Positions 9,601 through 21,600 of a stretch of DNA of 64,000 nucleotides are shown here, in pieces; position 1 is the first letter of the stretch, and the number at the start of each line of letters is the position of its first letter. Location of the stretch: positions 53,068 through 117,067 of the forward strand of contig JABANP010000138.1 in NCBI GenBank assembly GCA_013115135.1, read 5' to 3'. The notes beneath the pieces were generated by a model that had not been told where the DNA came from, made no database searches, and worked only from the letters and a program-made list of their open reading frames with translations. Made by a program: the position numbers and the translations under genes. Source of the DNA: Perkinsus olseni. Lineage: Eukaryota > Perkinsozoa > Perkinsida > Perkinsidae.

Positions 9601-11975
9601 TGACGACCATGTCCGCTGCGAGAAAGATGAGAGGTTGTTGATGCAAAATTTACGAATGGAAAAAAAGTAACTGCGCGGGAAAAGTGGAATTTTTGCATTT
9701 TTTTAGATATGCGGGCTGGCAAAAAATTATCGCCAACCTCAGTGCTGTTAAAGTCTAGCGGATCTCTTTCGTGATTTTCTAACAGCCTCTTGAAAATTTC
9801 GGGAAAAATTTTTTCGAATAATTTTCGCTCATGCCAACCGAGATTTTTCAGTTGAACGAGGTTGAGCGAATCATTAGGTACGGTTTGGATTATTTGAAAG
9901 ATATGGGGATAACGGTGAAGCAAGCGGGCACTTGGAGACGATATCATTGTGAATGGTGTGAGGACTACTTCAAGCTTGTGTCGGAGGTCCGACCTAATTT
10001 GTATCTTGCATGCTTGAAGATAAGATACGCTTGATGAATCTTCAGGCGCGCGACCATTGTGGGACGCACCGTCATAAGGAAAACGCTACTAGACGCCGTT
10101 GGGAGAAAGAGGAGTTCGGAAGTAAGAATCTTCGCTGTGCGTAGATTTGCTGGTATCTTTGCGCTGACCAAGGAAGTGTTGCGAAAGATGTGGTATGAGC
10201 ATCGAGGCGTATCTTAGGTCTACTCGCGGACTACACGGAAGATCTCGAATGGCCGACGGCTCCGGACATCAGCCACCTCCCGACGAAGCATCAACTTCGA
10301 CAGGAGAAGATTATTCGAACTGACGGTGAGCCCTTTCTGTATCCTTGAAATATGGAGGGGAATCTTGGGACCTTTCCGCCTTGGATCTGATTCACTCGGT
10401 TTAGTGTTATCACCCAAACCCGATATAAGTGATACTTGATAGATCTTTATGAATACAGTATAAGCAAATACTGCGAGCGCTAGGAGACAGGTGGATTGTG
10501 TGCCCAACCAATCAAAATTCTACTGGGTTTGCATACGCGGTGGTGAAGAATGGCTCACTGAGGGCTTTCCTCACGGTCGTTCATTCGGACTGAGAGGTCT
10601 GTCTATCCTCAGCGCGGGACTCAATTTTGCACCCGTTTGAATTTCGTGGCGCGCGAAATTTTCTGCTTATCTTTCAGGTCAGAACGTGCCTGGTGTGACT
10701 GCTGGTTGGTACTACTGCACGACGTGTAAGGTGTCGATGGAGACCCCGGACAAGATCAGCATCCACATCAATGGTCGAAGGCACAAATTAGAGTAAGTTT
10801 TGGGAGGTCCCGGGTTCGATCCCCTGCGAGGACATCCATGCCTTTTCTGCTCACAATTGTGTCCGGGTGTTGAATAGGGCTCTCCGGAGTTTAAGGGTGC
10901 CTTCTTACACGTTAAATTCAGAGCCTGGGGGCGCTCCAGAAACTCAGGAGAGGCTGTAGTGTCTTGAGCACACATTTTGGTTCTAGTAGTGGTGGCTTAG
11001 CCCGTCGTTTTGGGGTCCACTTCAACGGATGCTATAGCATCGTCGGATGAGCTTGATGTTTTAGAGCGTTGAGGAATTGTAAGAGAGCAAGTGAGGCAAG
11101 AATTCGAGCCTTTCAGGAAGCACTACGGTAGAGAGCCGGCTTTGGTGGAGTCATCCTGGAGTGGACGAAAGCGGAGAGTCTCCGAGGCATCGACGGTAGA
11201 CACTCCGAGGGATGTGATAGTAAGGCCGGCTACAACAAGCTGGGTAGGGATTTGAGGAAAACCAAGTGTGTTCAAGATTGCAAGATCTCGTCTCATTTCA
11301 GGAACAGAAGCGGCAGAGAAGTGATTACAACGCGTAAGTTCTTCGCTGTTGGATGGGTTCCACGAAGGTTCGGTTTGGAGTGGTACGGGTTTTTGGACGC
11401 ATATACATGACTGAGTAAAAGTCGCTCTATAAACCAATTCTGTAACTCATAATCGATTCTGGAACCGCATCTTCTTGCGTGTAAAAATCGATTCCTGAAT
11501 CGATTCCGAGTTTCAGAATTACTTTATTGAACGGAGTGCAAATATTTTCGAGAGCTTTCTCAGGTGCTCCGTTTACTCACGTAGTGGGTGGCAGGGCAAC
11601 AGGTCGTGGAGTCGACCGGAGCCCAACGGTCGCTCGTGGAACAACAACAACAACTACAGAAATGTCTCCTGGTAAGGGTTGAGGAATTGCAAGAGAGCAA
11701 GTGGTGAGTTCCTTAGGTGGAAAAAAGATCATTCCGACTGGCGAGAAAAAGAATGGGAAACTCGAGATTCCAATTGGAAGAAGTCCGGCAGCTCGAGGCC
11801 CGCCGCTCCCGCTCGGGTTAATTTAGTCGTTGACGACTACAATGCCGCCCAGGACTTGGCCGACTCGCAAACGGCCGCGGCCGCCGATCGACACCGAAGG
11901 CAATGGAAAGACGAGGTCGTCGATGCCGGCCGCGAGAGCGATTCTGACGAGGAGCTCTTGGGCGCGCTTGCGTGA
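6674..11975 (+). CDS. protein with five matrin/U1-type C2H2 zinc fingers, about 20 exons
   Basis: Joined exons give about 610 residues with five C-x2-C...H-x5-H fingers typical of double-stranded-RNA-binding or splicing zinc fingers. They are CCFCWMQF (7160s), YLCTLCHVNIDEG (9090-9175), FYCQVCKVVLKS (9480-9590), YHCEWCEDYFKL (9945-10070) and YYCTTCKVSMET (10705-10785). A low-complexity Asn/Arg/Trp segment (11564-11671) and an acidic/Ala-rich tail follow, with a stop at 11973-11975. Exons include 6674-6776, 7133-7218, 7626-7694, 7744-7815, 8018-8109, 8158-8211, 8443-8499, 8751-8828, 8885-8917, 8966-9007, 9067-9122, 9168-9316, 9466-9524, 9581-9666, 9852-9989, 10049-10121, 10218-10325, 10678-10792, 11564-11671 and 11717-11975. 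One surplus A at 7771-7775 and the 9666/9852 junction remain unresolved. A nuclear RNA-binding role is inference from the fingers. Confidence 0.82.
8110..8157 (+). other. 48-nt tRNA T-arm-like intron (zinc-finger gene)
   Basis: A GTAGGG...GGGCAG intron with AAAATGCCGG and then CCGGGTTCGAACCCG, a self-complementary T-loop word. It lies between exons 8018-8109 and 8158-8211 in phase 0. Confidence 0.7.
8829..8884 (+). other. 56-nt module intron (reverse orientation), zinc-finger gene
   Basis: It contains AAATAGATCGTCAGGGCGAG followed by CGCTAC. This is the reverse complement of the GCGCTCGCCC/TGATCGATTT module, within canonical GT/AG ends. Confidence 0.75.
9123..9167 (+). other. 45-nt module intron, zinc-finger gene
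   Basis: It contains AAACGGTTGATCGATTTGG and GGCGAGCG within GT/AG ends. It interrupts zinc finger 2, and removing it restores the C-x2-C-x12-H-x5-H spacing, which confirms it. Confidence 0.82.
9525..9580 (+). other. 56-nt tRNA T-arm-like intron, zinc-finger gene
   Basis: It contains GGGGATCGAACCTGGGTCGT between GTAGGT and TTTAG. Using this acceptor gives exactly 12 residues between the second Cys and first His of finger 3, matching the other fingers. Confidence 0.82.
11430..11545. repeat. AGAATCGATTCT-type MITE-like repeat, copy 1
   Basis: It contains ATCGATTCTGGAACCGCAT, a second ATCGATTC palindrome and the end TCAGAATTACTTTATTGAAC. Relatives lie at about 23895-23998 and 26910-27014. It sits inside the 771-nt intron 10793-11563 of the zinc-finger gene. 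Confidence 0.6.
11672..11716 (+). other. 45-nt intron with reversed CCTCAACG module
   Basis: A GT/AG intron with GGTTGAGGAATTGCAAGAGA and GCAAG, the reverse complement of the module in the PP2A intron 590-632. The splice joins NVSW to WKKDHSDW in frame. Confidence 0.75.
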
Positions 11976-12993
11976 CCGAAAATTCTCAGATTCGTGATTG
12001 TTCGAGATTGTGTAAGATTGACTGTTGTTGAGCTGTCGAATGAAGTACCAGCGTCTTTGTCTTTTCCCTCACGTCAGTCTGTTATCAACAACATCGGCCC
12101 TGATGCCGTTAATTCGTAGAAGTCACTTTCCTCTCAGTAGTCATTACGATTTCGATTACCATTTCAGCTCTTGTGTTATGAAAAGTCTCTCGCGATTACA
12201 TAACGAACTGGCACGGCTATCCGGCGAGAGATTTTCTCGCGCGCCCTCGGATGAGTGAAACGGGTGATCGACACTCGTGCGTGCCTTGCTAAAATTTCAG
12301 ACTCACACGCGGTATGTGTTGAGATGTACTGGTTTTAGTGATTGGATTTGCTACACCCTGCAGAAAACACCTCTGCCAGGAGGAAAGAACATTTCCCAGC
12401 TGACGATGACCTCGATGCTCAGAGAGCGACGTTCTTTGGTCTATTTAACAGGCTGAACTAATACCCCTCAGAAAGGTACGTCGGTGGTGCTAGTCTAACT
12501 AAGCCGTACTGTCGGGGTTGGACTTTAAACTCACACACACCAGACACGCACTTCAGGGTACCCGAACTTTTCCGACTTCCCCTTTGGTCTGCTTCAATAC
12601 TCGCTCTCAGGATACAATTGCGAGACACCCACACCATGAGTTACGCGTATTGTACCCGAATAAGGCGAAGGCTGTTCGATTGAGTGCATCCTTAGCCGGA
12701 AGCCGCACGATATGTCTGGTAATTGACAGCGGACTCGAAAAGCCTATCAACGCAACGCTGTCGATCAATGAGACGTTGTAACCGTGATAAAGAGCTCGCC
12801 GCGTGACAAGGTCGCTGGCTCGAGCAAAATAGAATAGTTCAGGCGCCATACCTCCAAAGCTAAAAGAAGAAGGGGGAGACGAAACGCATGGGTTGTTGAC
12901 GATAAAGTATAGAAATGGTACTGCTGCGGCTGAGCTGTCTCAGTTGCAAATGACGAAATTTTTCATATATAAGGAAAATAGCGACAACCGCGA
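11976..12993. other. intergenic region with diverged repeat copy
   Basis: No gene is supported. Position 12350-12545 is a diverged copy of the cysteine-rich-frame repeat (shared GCCAGGAGGAAAG, CCCCTCAG and AACTCACACACAC words). Short ORFs here lack convincing coding character. Confidence 0.4.
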
Positions 12994-13470
12994 CTAGACG
13001 TCGATACTAGACAGACCGAGATCCGAACGACAGATGGGGCATTGCCGGCGCCTGACCAACGGCTGCGGTAATTGAGAAGGGAAGCAGGCTGTGAAACACT
13101 CTTTGTGAAATGTGTGTCCACAGGGCAGCTTAGCTGTCTCGTCCCCTTGTTCAAGATCGACAAGACAAATCACACATGTTGGCGATTGAGCGCAGTCCTC
13201 CGGAGAGTGCTTAGTGAACAACACTCTCTCCTGGACCCAGGAGCACCATGCTTGGTCAGTCACCATGTGAGAGGACTTGTGGTAGGCCCAGTAGGAAACG
13301 ACGATAACTGGGACAGCGAGAATGACGATCCATATGCCTACCATAACAGAGACGTTCACTTCGGCAACAGAGAGACTGTAGGCCGTTAATATTCCAGAGG
13401 CGATCATCACGTGACAGACTCCGAGGAGGAACCAGTAGTGCTCTCGAGTCATCGCACTTCTTGAGAACAT
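12994..13470 (-). CDS. two-pass membrane RING-H2 protein, probable E3 ubiquitin ligase
   Basis: A single exon of 158 codons from ATG 13470. Upstream in-frame sequence begins only at a TTG (13569). Two hydrophobic segments come first (HYWFLLGVCHVMIASG and MVGIWIVILAVPVIVV). A C-terminal RING-H2 follows, with CVIC, CGHTFHKEC and CPIC giving the C3H2C3 ligand pattern. Proteins of this layout are membrane-anchored ubiquitin ligases that recruit E2 enzymes through the RING. No introns are needed, unlike its neighbours. The substrate and membrane cannot be told from sequence. A 5' exon cannot be excluded. Confidence 0.8.
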   Translation of the reverse strand: MFSRSAMTREHYWFLLGVCHVMIASGILTAYSLSVAEVNVSVMVGIWIVILAVPVIVVSYWAYHKSSHMVTDQAWCSWVQERVLFTKHSPEDCAQSPTCVICLVDLEQGDETAKLPCGHTFHKECFTACFPSQLPQPLVRRRQCPICRSDLGLSSIDV

Positions 13471-13570
13471 GATTGGCCATGAAATTGGTGACTGAAAAGG
13501 GAGCGCGTCCCTGATCGGATCCGCATTGTGGTTCAAGCTTGTAGTATCCAAGTTGCCGAATATTCTCAAT

Positions 13571-15070
13571 CCAGAATCTTGAATGAGAGAATTATTGCGG
13601 CAAATTCAAAATAATCAGGGACTAAAAATTCAGTCCCTCTTTAAGACTTTCGGAAACTCCTGAGCTGGGAGGCTCCCGATTACTATAAGAATGGCCCACT
13701 AAAGTTCCGAACCATCCGAAACCGGTCCTGGGCTGGCGTCGCCCGGAAACAGTGGTTTCTGGAGGTGGTGATTACTCTCACAATCAACAGAAGGCGCGAT
13801 CCGCGGTCCTGACGGGCAATCCTTCAGCAGCGGAAGAGTTGCACGCATGCGCTTGCGGCCGGCGCCAGGAGCGGGCGGGCATCACGAAGCCTGGCCGCTT
13901 CCTCCTAGGTCGCCCCAGTTCGGAATGACTTGGGGCGGTCATACTATGATAATGAGGCAAGTCGGGTGGCTCTAGTCGCTGCTTGGGGCTCCTCACGCGC
14001 GATTGAGTGGTGCGGGGATGTAGACAGCCATGGCCAGGGCGTCACGGTGGCCTGTTCCGCGGGTTTCGGTAACAGCTAAGGAGCTCTCCTCCAATCCCAT
14101 TACACTCTCGTGTAATTACGATTGCCTGGGGGCCTATCGTACTGCAATTACTCTCATCATTAACCCTCCTGTGGTGACCACATCTTCACTAGTATACTGT
14201 GTAGTGCCTTGTGTGTGAGTTTACAGTCCACCGCTTACAGTTCCGGCTTAGATTCTTGCCGATGTGCTCAGTTGGAGACTTTCTGTAGCGTTGGCATGCA
14301 GTGCAATGAGACAGATTGTCAAGAAGCTTTCCTCAGGGGTACATTCAAACCGAGAAGTGTAGTGGCAGCCACGCCGATTGCTACAGCGCAGCGTTTTTCA
14401 GGATTCGCTAACGGCACAGGATCGCTCAATGCCCCTCTGCCCGTTCGTATCGGTGTCCTCTCGCTCACGACATTGAACATGTCAACGCTACATGTCATGA
14501 CTACGTCAACGCTTTCAGTCCTGCCTAGAGTAACCCCGCTACACCGAACTGTTGCAGTCTTCTTCGCGAGTAGACAGTGACGGGCGAGCGCTGCGGCCGT
14601 GGCAGAGGAACGTACTTTCTCGCTGAAGTAAGTCCCGGAGGGTTTCATCGACGGTGAAAAACCAGGACGAAAAGAGTTGTTTGCTAGCGACGTTGGCTAG
14701 AGCCCTAGCCAGGGTAGAAGCAGCTTCCCGTAACACTGATCGTCGTCGAGTCGTGACTAGTACTGTGTTATGTCGTTTTCGACTAGAGGGGGTGGTTTTG
14801 TCAAAACGCGTGAACCAAAGCCGCCACTCGTCTGTCAGTTTGTCATCATGCTTCCTTGGTGACGACTCGAGCGGCTCTGCAGCCTTTGCGTGAGCCGATC
14901 AATCCCACCCTGCCTACTAACGATACTACGGGTAAGCCTGGACCTCCCAGAACATCCAGGTGTAGGCCCTGGCTAGGCTGGCCGCTTCACGCGTAGGGGT
15001 TATGTTCCCGCTGTACGTGAGCACCCTACAGGTGGCGCGCGCTATCGCAACGAGCTTTTGAGCAATGAGT
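13571..15070. other. intergenic region containing inverted repeat copy
   Basis: No gene is supported. Position 14205-14352 is a copy of the 1895-2158 repeat in opposite orientation, with the cysteine-rich frame conserved. Remaining ORFs up to 123 codons have no recognisable features beyond that repeat. Confidence 0.4.
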
Positions 15071-15245
15071 GGCCCTATAACTTAGGAGTCCTTCCTTAAG
15101 GAAGGACCGTCAGTTCCTTAAAGGAAGGAGTTCCTTACGATCCTTAAAATTGAAAAGTTACAAGGAGCTGCCCCTTGAGGAAGGAACGTTAAGGACTCCT
15201 TCCTTTAAGGTAAGCCTTAAGGAAGGACTCCTAAGTTATAGGGCC
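15071..15245. mobile_element. fold-back MITE of 175 bp
   Basis: The left end GGCCCTATAACTTAGGAGTC continues CTTCCTTAAGG, and the right end is its reverse complement, giving about 31-bp terminal inverted repeats. Further AAGGAAGGA inversions lie inside. The flanking AGT on each side is a possible 3-bp target duplication. There is no coding capacity. Confidence 0.8.
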
Positions 15246-15626
15246 AGTGTTCTTGTGAAGAACTTCTGAGACCTACGACTATGTACGATGGCTCGCGTTC
15301 ATTATAAGGGTTACATCAAAGAGTTCCAAAGACGTCTGAATCATATTGAGCCAACATTAAGAATTCTTTCATCCTATTCTTCATATGTTCATGCGTGCTA
15401 CTAGCAATGAAAGTATTGCAAGTTTCCAAGTTTCGGCAACAGAGCGCTTCCCTGCACACGAGTTGTTCTTTGAACGAGTCCGACAAAAAGAACTGAGATT
15501 ACTTCTTCTGCGCCTCCCGTGTCGCGCCAACTGCCTAAACCCAACTAACAGACGCGTTACGTAAGAAACAAGGAACGTAGGGGCAATAACAGCCTCGCCA
15601 ATGATTGCTATATTGAACAGGCCACT
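15246..15626. other. 3' flank of the methyltransferase gene
   Basis: I see no gene or clear repeat here. Confidence 0.4.
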
Positions 15627-18600
15627 TCAAGCTGACGGTACAGAGCAGCCACAGCGCACCTGACGAGTGTACCTGACAAAAAGCTCTGTAAAGACGCGAC
15701 CCTCGGTCGGCGTGAACTCACTCCCAGATGCAGAGGGCGCCCGTGACATGGACGTTGAGGGAGCGGATGACGCCGAATTGTGGTATCTCCACGCAAGCGT
15801 CCAGCATAGGGATCAGCGAGGTGGGCATACCTGATCAATATCCGATGTGGCGTGATCAATTTGTCGTTGGAATTCGGAGCAGCCGAGCGAGTGGAACTTG
15901 CTATCTTGCATTTCCTCAGCGCTATATCACAACCTCGCGGCCCACCTACCCTCTTCTCGGCTCCCAACACCAGCACAGTCTTCTCAGGGAACGCGAAGCG
16001 TTCCATCGGCTTGCTGGTAGTGGTCTGCTCCACGCCAACCAGAGAGTATCTGATCCCAGAAAAAAAACGTGAAAAATGACAGCCCTGGGAATCGAACCAT
16101 GGATTTCGTCTCACCCGTTGTTCTTTTGCTTCACCAACCACTCGGGTAAGTTCTCCGGTTGAACCTCCTCGATTGGCATCCATTTTTCTGAGGTCACCGC
16201 GACCGACTTAAACGCTTGGTCGCGCAAAACCTTCAACTTATTCGCCACTACCAACCTCGACGCTCCAAACACCTACAAAAAAGAGATATCACACTCTAAA
16301 ATCTTGCATTCACTTGCTCTCTTGAATTTCCTCAATGATTCGAGAGACGATCTAAATAATAGGCGCCAAACTCACTTCAGCTGTTCGACACAGGCCCGCC
16401 AGATTGGGTGCCTTGTCGACGAAGGTGGCGACGATGATGAGATCAGACCTGAGTATGCAGGCAGAGAATCCGCACGATAACAGAGCCCCGTTTAAGTAAC
16501 GAAACGTGAAAAGCAGAAAAGCTTTTCAGAATTTTCTTAAATAATATTTTCTCAGTTTCTAGCTCGAACGCGTCGTCGGCCCGTTGCAAAACCCGGTAAC
16601 TCGCCCGCTATCAAGTGAAAGCCGCACCTTCCGACGAGCTGAAAGTTGTAAAGTTGGAATTCTCTGCTGTGCGCCACGGGTATCCTCAAAGGTGTTACAT
16701 AAAGCATCCTCATGTTTGCTCGAAAATCTGATACACTCAGTATGAAAGAATTTTTCAGATGAATTTTGTGCAAAAAATTGTGTAAAAACCAACCAAGACA
16801 GTTTCGGAATTGTCAGACACAACGGACTTCTCCTTACCTTGGCGTGGCTGCTTTCTGGTTGAACTTCGGGAAAAGCTCGGCCGCCATCAAGGGGACGTAT
16901 TTCCTCTGGTGACCCGCAGCTTGATCATCACCACTCTCAACCTAAAACCATGCAAATTCGAAAGGGGTGAGAATTCACGAAAAATTTTTCCGAAAATTTT
17001 TCAAAAAAACAGTAGAGTTAACAAGACGCTGCGCGCACATTGAAGGGGAGAATTTAACCGCCAGCTCACCTTGGCGTCCTTGCTATCACTTGGTCGAGGC
17101 ATCTTGAGAGGATCTATGCCCTCGTCAAACATGTGGGCGACCTCAAGATCTCTCGTGTAATGCCACTCCTCCGCCATCGCTGTTGCCACAGCTTCTCGGA
17201 TATCCTACAACCAACTGTTATCGACTTGCGAGAATCTCGGAAAAATTTAATTCGTTAAATTTTCCCGTAAAGTTTGCGAAGATGGCGATGAGGAGCCCTA
17301 AAATACGAACCTAGCTGTGGTACGAGTGGTGACTGTCGCAGAGAATTTCCGTGATAAAAATAAGGGATGTGCTATCTACAAGCGTGGAGAGCCCTGGTCG
17401 AGCGGTGACCATCAAGCGTCGATACAAAAGACGCGCGAGATTTGATCGTAATAGTGGATGAAAGACTGAGAAGAGTAAACGAAACGCGGGAGATCATCCG
17501 AAAATGAATACTCGAATGACCAGGAAAGTTTGGAAAAATCCTGAAAGGAATCGCGTGACGATAGCATCGCTGTTTTCCTGACACGGTAAAACTTGGCTAC
17601 CTGCATGAGCACGCGATTCGGGAGCATCTCATCAACGCTGGTCTTGCAGATCTGGGCTTGAATGCCCGACAGGCCGACAAGGCGATTGATGTCCCACTTG
17701 TCGTACACAGGCACTTGCCTCTTACGGAGCTTGATGCACTCACGGTTGCTCGCCATGAAATTAAAGATACCTGCGGCGCACCGGAAGGTCGCAGGTTCGA
17801 TCCCGGCATGTGTCATTTTTCTCTCACCTTTAACGTCGGAGTAATCCGAACCGTCCGTCGGCAGTCCGAAGTTGTGGACGGCGTATTGAGCGATACCGCG
17901 GATGTAAGCCGTGTTGCAGGAGAGGTACGGTAGGATGTGGTCGAATACGATAGAGTAGGTACGATCGATAGAGTATCTTAAAAGATACTATCGTTAATGG
18001 CAGCTTGAACAATACAAGATTCTGCACGCACAGGAAAAGATTTTTTCATGAACAATAAAAGATTCCCGCGTGAACGGCAAAAGAATGTTTCGATGAATAA
18101 CCGATCCCGGGTGGCGAAAACAGCGAGATTCGCTGATAACAGACTAGTGGACGAACGCCCGATAGACGTTGAGGACTTCTCTGGGTGCGGAGTTACTTCA
18201 ACAATTCAAAAAATCCAAATTTCGGCGGTAACGAAACGCTTTAACTACGTAACGCGAAACGAATGCACGCGATGACAAGAGGAAAAAGAAAAAAAACGAC
18301 AAAATCATCCGCTGCTGAGAGACCCACCATTCTACGAAATACCAACGAAAAAATTTTTCCGGTTGATTGTTTATGCCACAGCAGACGTCCGAGAGACTCA
18401 GTTCTAATGAGGATAACCTACACGTATGTAGCCACGAGAAGGACGCTGGCGATGCACTGAGGGGTAGCGTCGTAGTCCTTCAAGGCAGGCAGGAGGTAGC
18501 GGTCCAGCGTCTCCGCTGTGAACTGGTTGGCGAGGTAGCATGCAACGGTCTCCTGAGGGAAAGTTTCCGCTTTGGAGCTCACTAGACGTTAAGTTCGCGA

Positions 18601-21600
18601 CCGAAATCCGACTCAAAAGTTTTTTCGAGGGATATAATAATGCCGAGAGGACGGATATTTACCAAACCATTGGAGAATTTCCGACTGCCGGAGCGGTCCA
18701 CTCGAAATCGAACATCGGGAATCGAACGACCCCAGTCGTAACGAATGTGAACGATGCTCAGTTAGCGCTACATTTCCCGAAGCAAGAAAAATCGCGGGAA
18801 TTAGAAGAGCATCTTCGTCGAAGATAATCTTCCAATTATAGGTATAGGTCCACGTACGAATCTGGTACGTAATTGCCCCGCTGACGTAATTTTCGTAATT
18901 TTCATTTTTTCCCGAAGATTCTACCGATGCCGAACAGTTTGACCCAACCGTTTCGTTTTTCCCAAACCGTTTCGTTCGACAATAATTTGCTCGTCTCGTC
19001 CACCTTTTTTTCGTATTTGCTCGTTTCGACTACAACCTTTTCATATGCGGGCGTTTCATCGTGAAATGCTCTTAGATCGCTCGTTCATCTTTCGATCTTC
19101 TCGTCCAAGGACGATACTTCCAGATTTGGTTTTGTGCCCGAAAAATAACCCGTGCGAGGATAGAACTTGGGACCACAGGCACATATCAGACAGCTCACCT
19201 GATAGTCTCTAATATCCGGCAAATGCGGCCACATGAGGTGTTTGTACAGAAGCCCGGCAACCGAAGATTTGTAAACTCCTTCCGTCAAATGCTCCACGAG
19301 GCACATAACGACCTAAGGATGAATGCAAAAAGCGCACGCCCTGGTGATCGATTTGGGCGGCCTACTTGCCAGCCTCTGAGTTGTGCTCGATGGGGCCCAC
19401 TGAAGGGCATGGGAGTGGCCGGTCCCTTGGCGCCTGATTCGGTCGTGAATATCGAAATACGCGTCTCCTCTAGATGCCTCAGGGTTGCGAGGAGTACCTG
19501 CGGAGTAATCGAAAGGTCCCGAGATCGAATCCCGGGAGAGGTATTTTCTCTACTTCTTCAGCCACCTTCCCACCAACGGCGCTGACGAAAGTAAGCGCGT
19601 TTACTCTGCTCGTTAAATCAGAGCATAGGCAGAGCGCTACCAGCATATCGACAAACTCCAACCTAAAAGATTCTCCGCCAGCTTGACCTAAGATACGGAA
19701 AGATACGTCACACGTTATTGACGGAGCCCGAGATCTCAGAGTGGCCCTTCAATAAAACACCCTACTCACCAGGGCCTACTGATTGACATTTCTTGCGCCA
19801 CTCAATCGGTACGAGTATTTATCGTATCCGCGATCATCATACGCCGCTACGTAACGATTTCAGATTAGTTCTAGGCTAATCCGCGGCCCAATTTCGGGCA
19901 ACCCTTCAGTTCGAGGGTTCGGCTGATTCATAGAAAATATCGGTCGCCGAGTCGATCGCAGTATCAGCGGTTGTCGGGCTGAAGGAAATCACGTTCACCG
20001 GAGGACCGGAAACTAGCTATTTTCGAGCGCCCGTTTCTCACCTTCAACGCTCTTCAGCATCGCCACGAGTGGTACGGTCAAACCCGCTTCTCAAGACACC
20101 TTTTCTGACCGCCATTTCCAATATCGATCAACCGTTTCATCAGCCGCTTCACGACATCCCTGGCCTCCGCTCCGCCGATTTTCATCAACCGGGCGTCCAT
20201 GACCAGACCCAACAGGCCCTCCATCGCGCGCGCTGTAACATATTGACTTCCCGTACCGTATATAAAACCACCCGGCGTATCTTGTCAACTCCGAAACGGT
20301 CGAAACGGCCAAGCTTTCATCATTAACCGCAGCAATCGCTGGTACGGCGACCGAGCGAATGACCGAGCATAGATCCACCAGAACCGCCGGGTCAGCTATC
20401 TCCAGCTCGTCGATGAGAATCTGGGCCTCCTGCAGGTCGATCACAGCGTCACTGCGCCACGAAATTCCCCCGTCGACGATACTGCGGATAACAATCCACT
20501 TGCAGCGGTAGAAGACGTCAATGGCGTCATCACAGACTCTCCAAGGGTGGAAAAGATTTTTCGCGCGCCACGAAAATGTCTCGCAGATCCCCAACGCGTA
20601 CGTGTGGGAGCGATCCGAGGTCGACCGCGGCCTCAGACGAAAAAGTATCTTCGCCAACGCCCGTGGCAGTTGCAGGAAGGTCGAAATTGCCGCTAGGACT
20701 TGCACCAGATGGACTTTCTCCAGTAACGGCGTCTCCGAGCACTCCAGTTTCGAGATTATGGCATCGACATCAGCGCTCTCAATTTGGTATCTTTCCATCA
20801 GAGCCGCTACCAGCCACCCCACGCGTGGGAAAGATTCTTCCGAGGTTAACTCGGGGAGTGCACGCATGACCGCATCTTTACCAACTTTTATATTATGATA
20901 TTCATCAAGGAACAAAGTCAGTGCTAGCCACCGTAAAGATACGCCCTCAGGAAGATACGCCCGCGCAGAGGTCGACCTAAGATTCTCCTCCAACGCTGAG
21001 ACAGTCTCCTCGATCTCAGCGGACTCCTTCGGGAGGGTCCACACTAACCCAGGAGACTAGCTCGACCGTGAAGTCATCGCTAGAGGTGTCAGAAAGAACC
21101 TGAGCTGTTAACTGTTAGCGAATTTTCGCGCGCCACGAAATTCTCACCTTCGGCATCCACCGAGCGTGTAAATCGGCATGAATGAGCTTCTGCGGCACCA
21201 AGGCTTCGAAGGAACACAAAGACAGCGTAGAAGCGCACAAGGTTCAGCTGGAAAGAATCTTTGGCGAGAATATCTTCCGAAGGGAGCTCGAATGACCTGA
21301 GCACGAGTGAAGAAAAGATACTCATCAAACTCCTGCCACAAATGCTCGGCCTCAACTGCGCCGCCGCAAGAATGCTTTAGAGATCCGCGAGGGCCCTTGG
21401 CAGGCGATCCTTCGAGTTTTAGGCGGGTTCCCTTCTCGCGCACTGCGAAGATTTTGGATACTCCGCGCTGCGACATTCAAAGGGCGGATAAGTCCCGCAG
21501 GTAAGTTTCGATAATAAACTGAATCGACTCCGGAGTCTTCCTAATTTTCCGATGCTGTGCGTGGGTGTGTTTCAAGTCCAACGCCGTTACCCAGCTCGAT

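Noticed and set aside
13471..13569. N-terminal extension of the RING-H2 protein
   Set aside because: The extended frame begins with TTG and has an in-frame stop further upstream; ATG 13470 is preferred.
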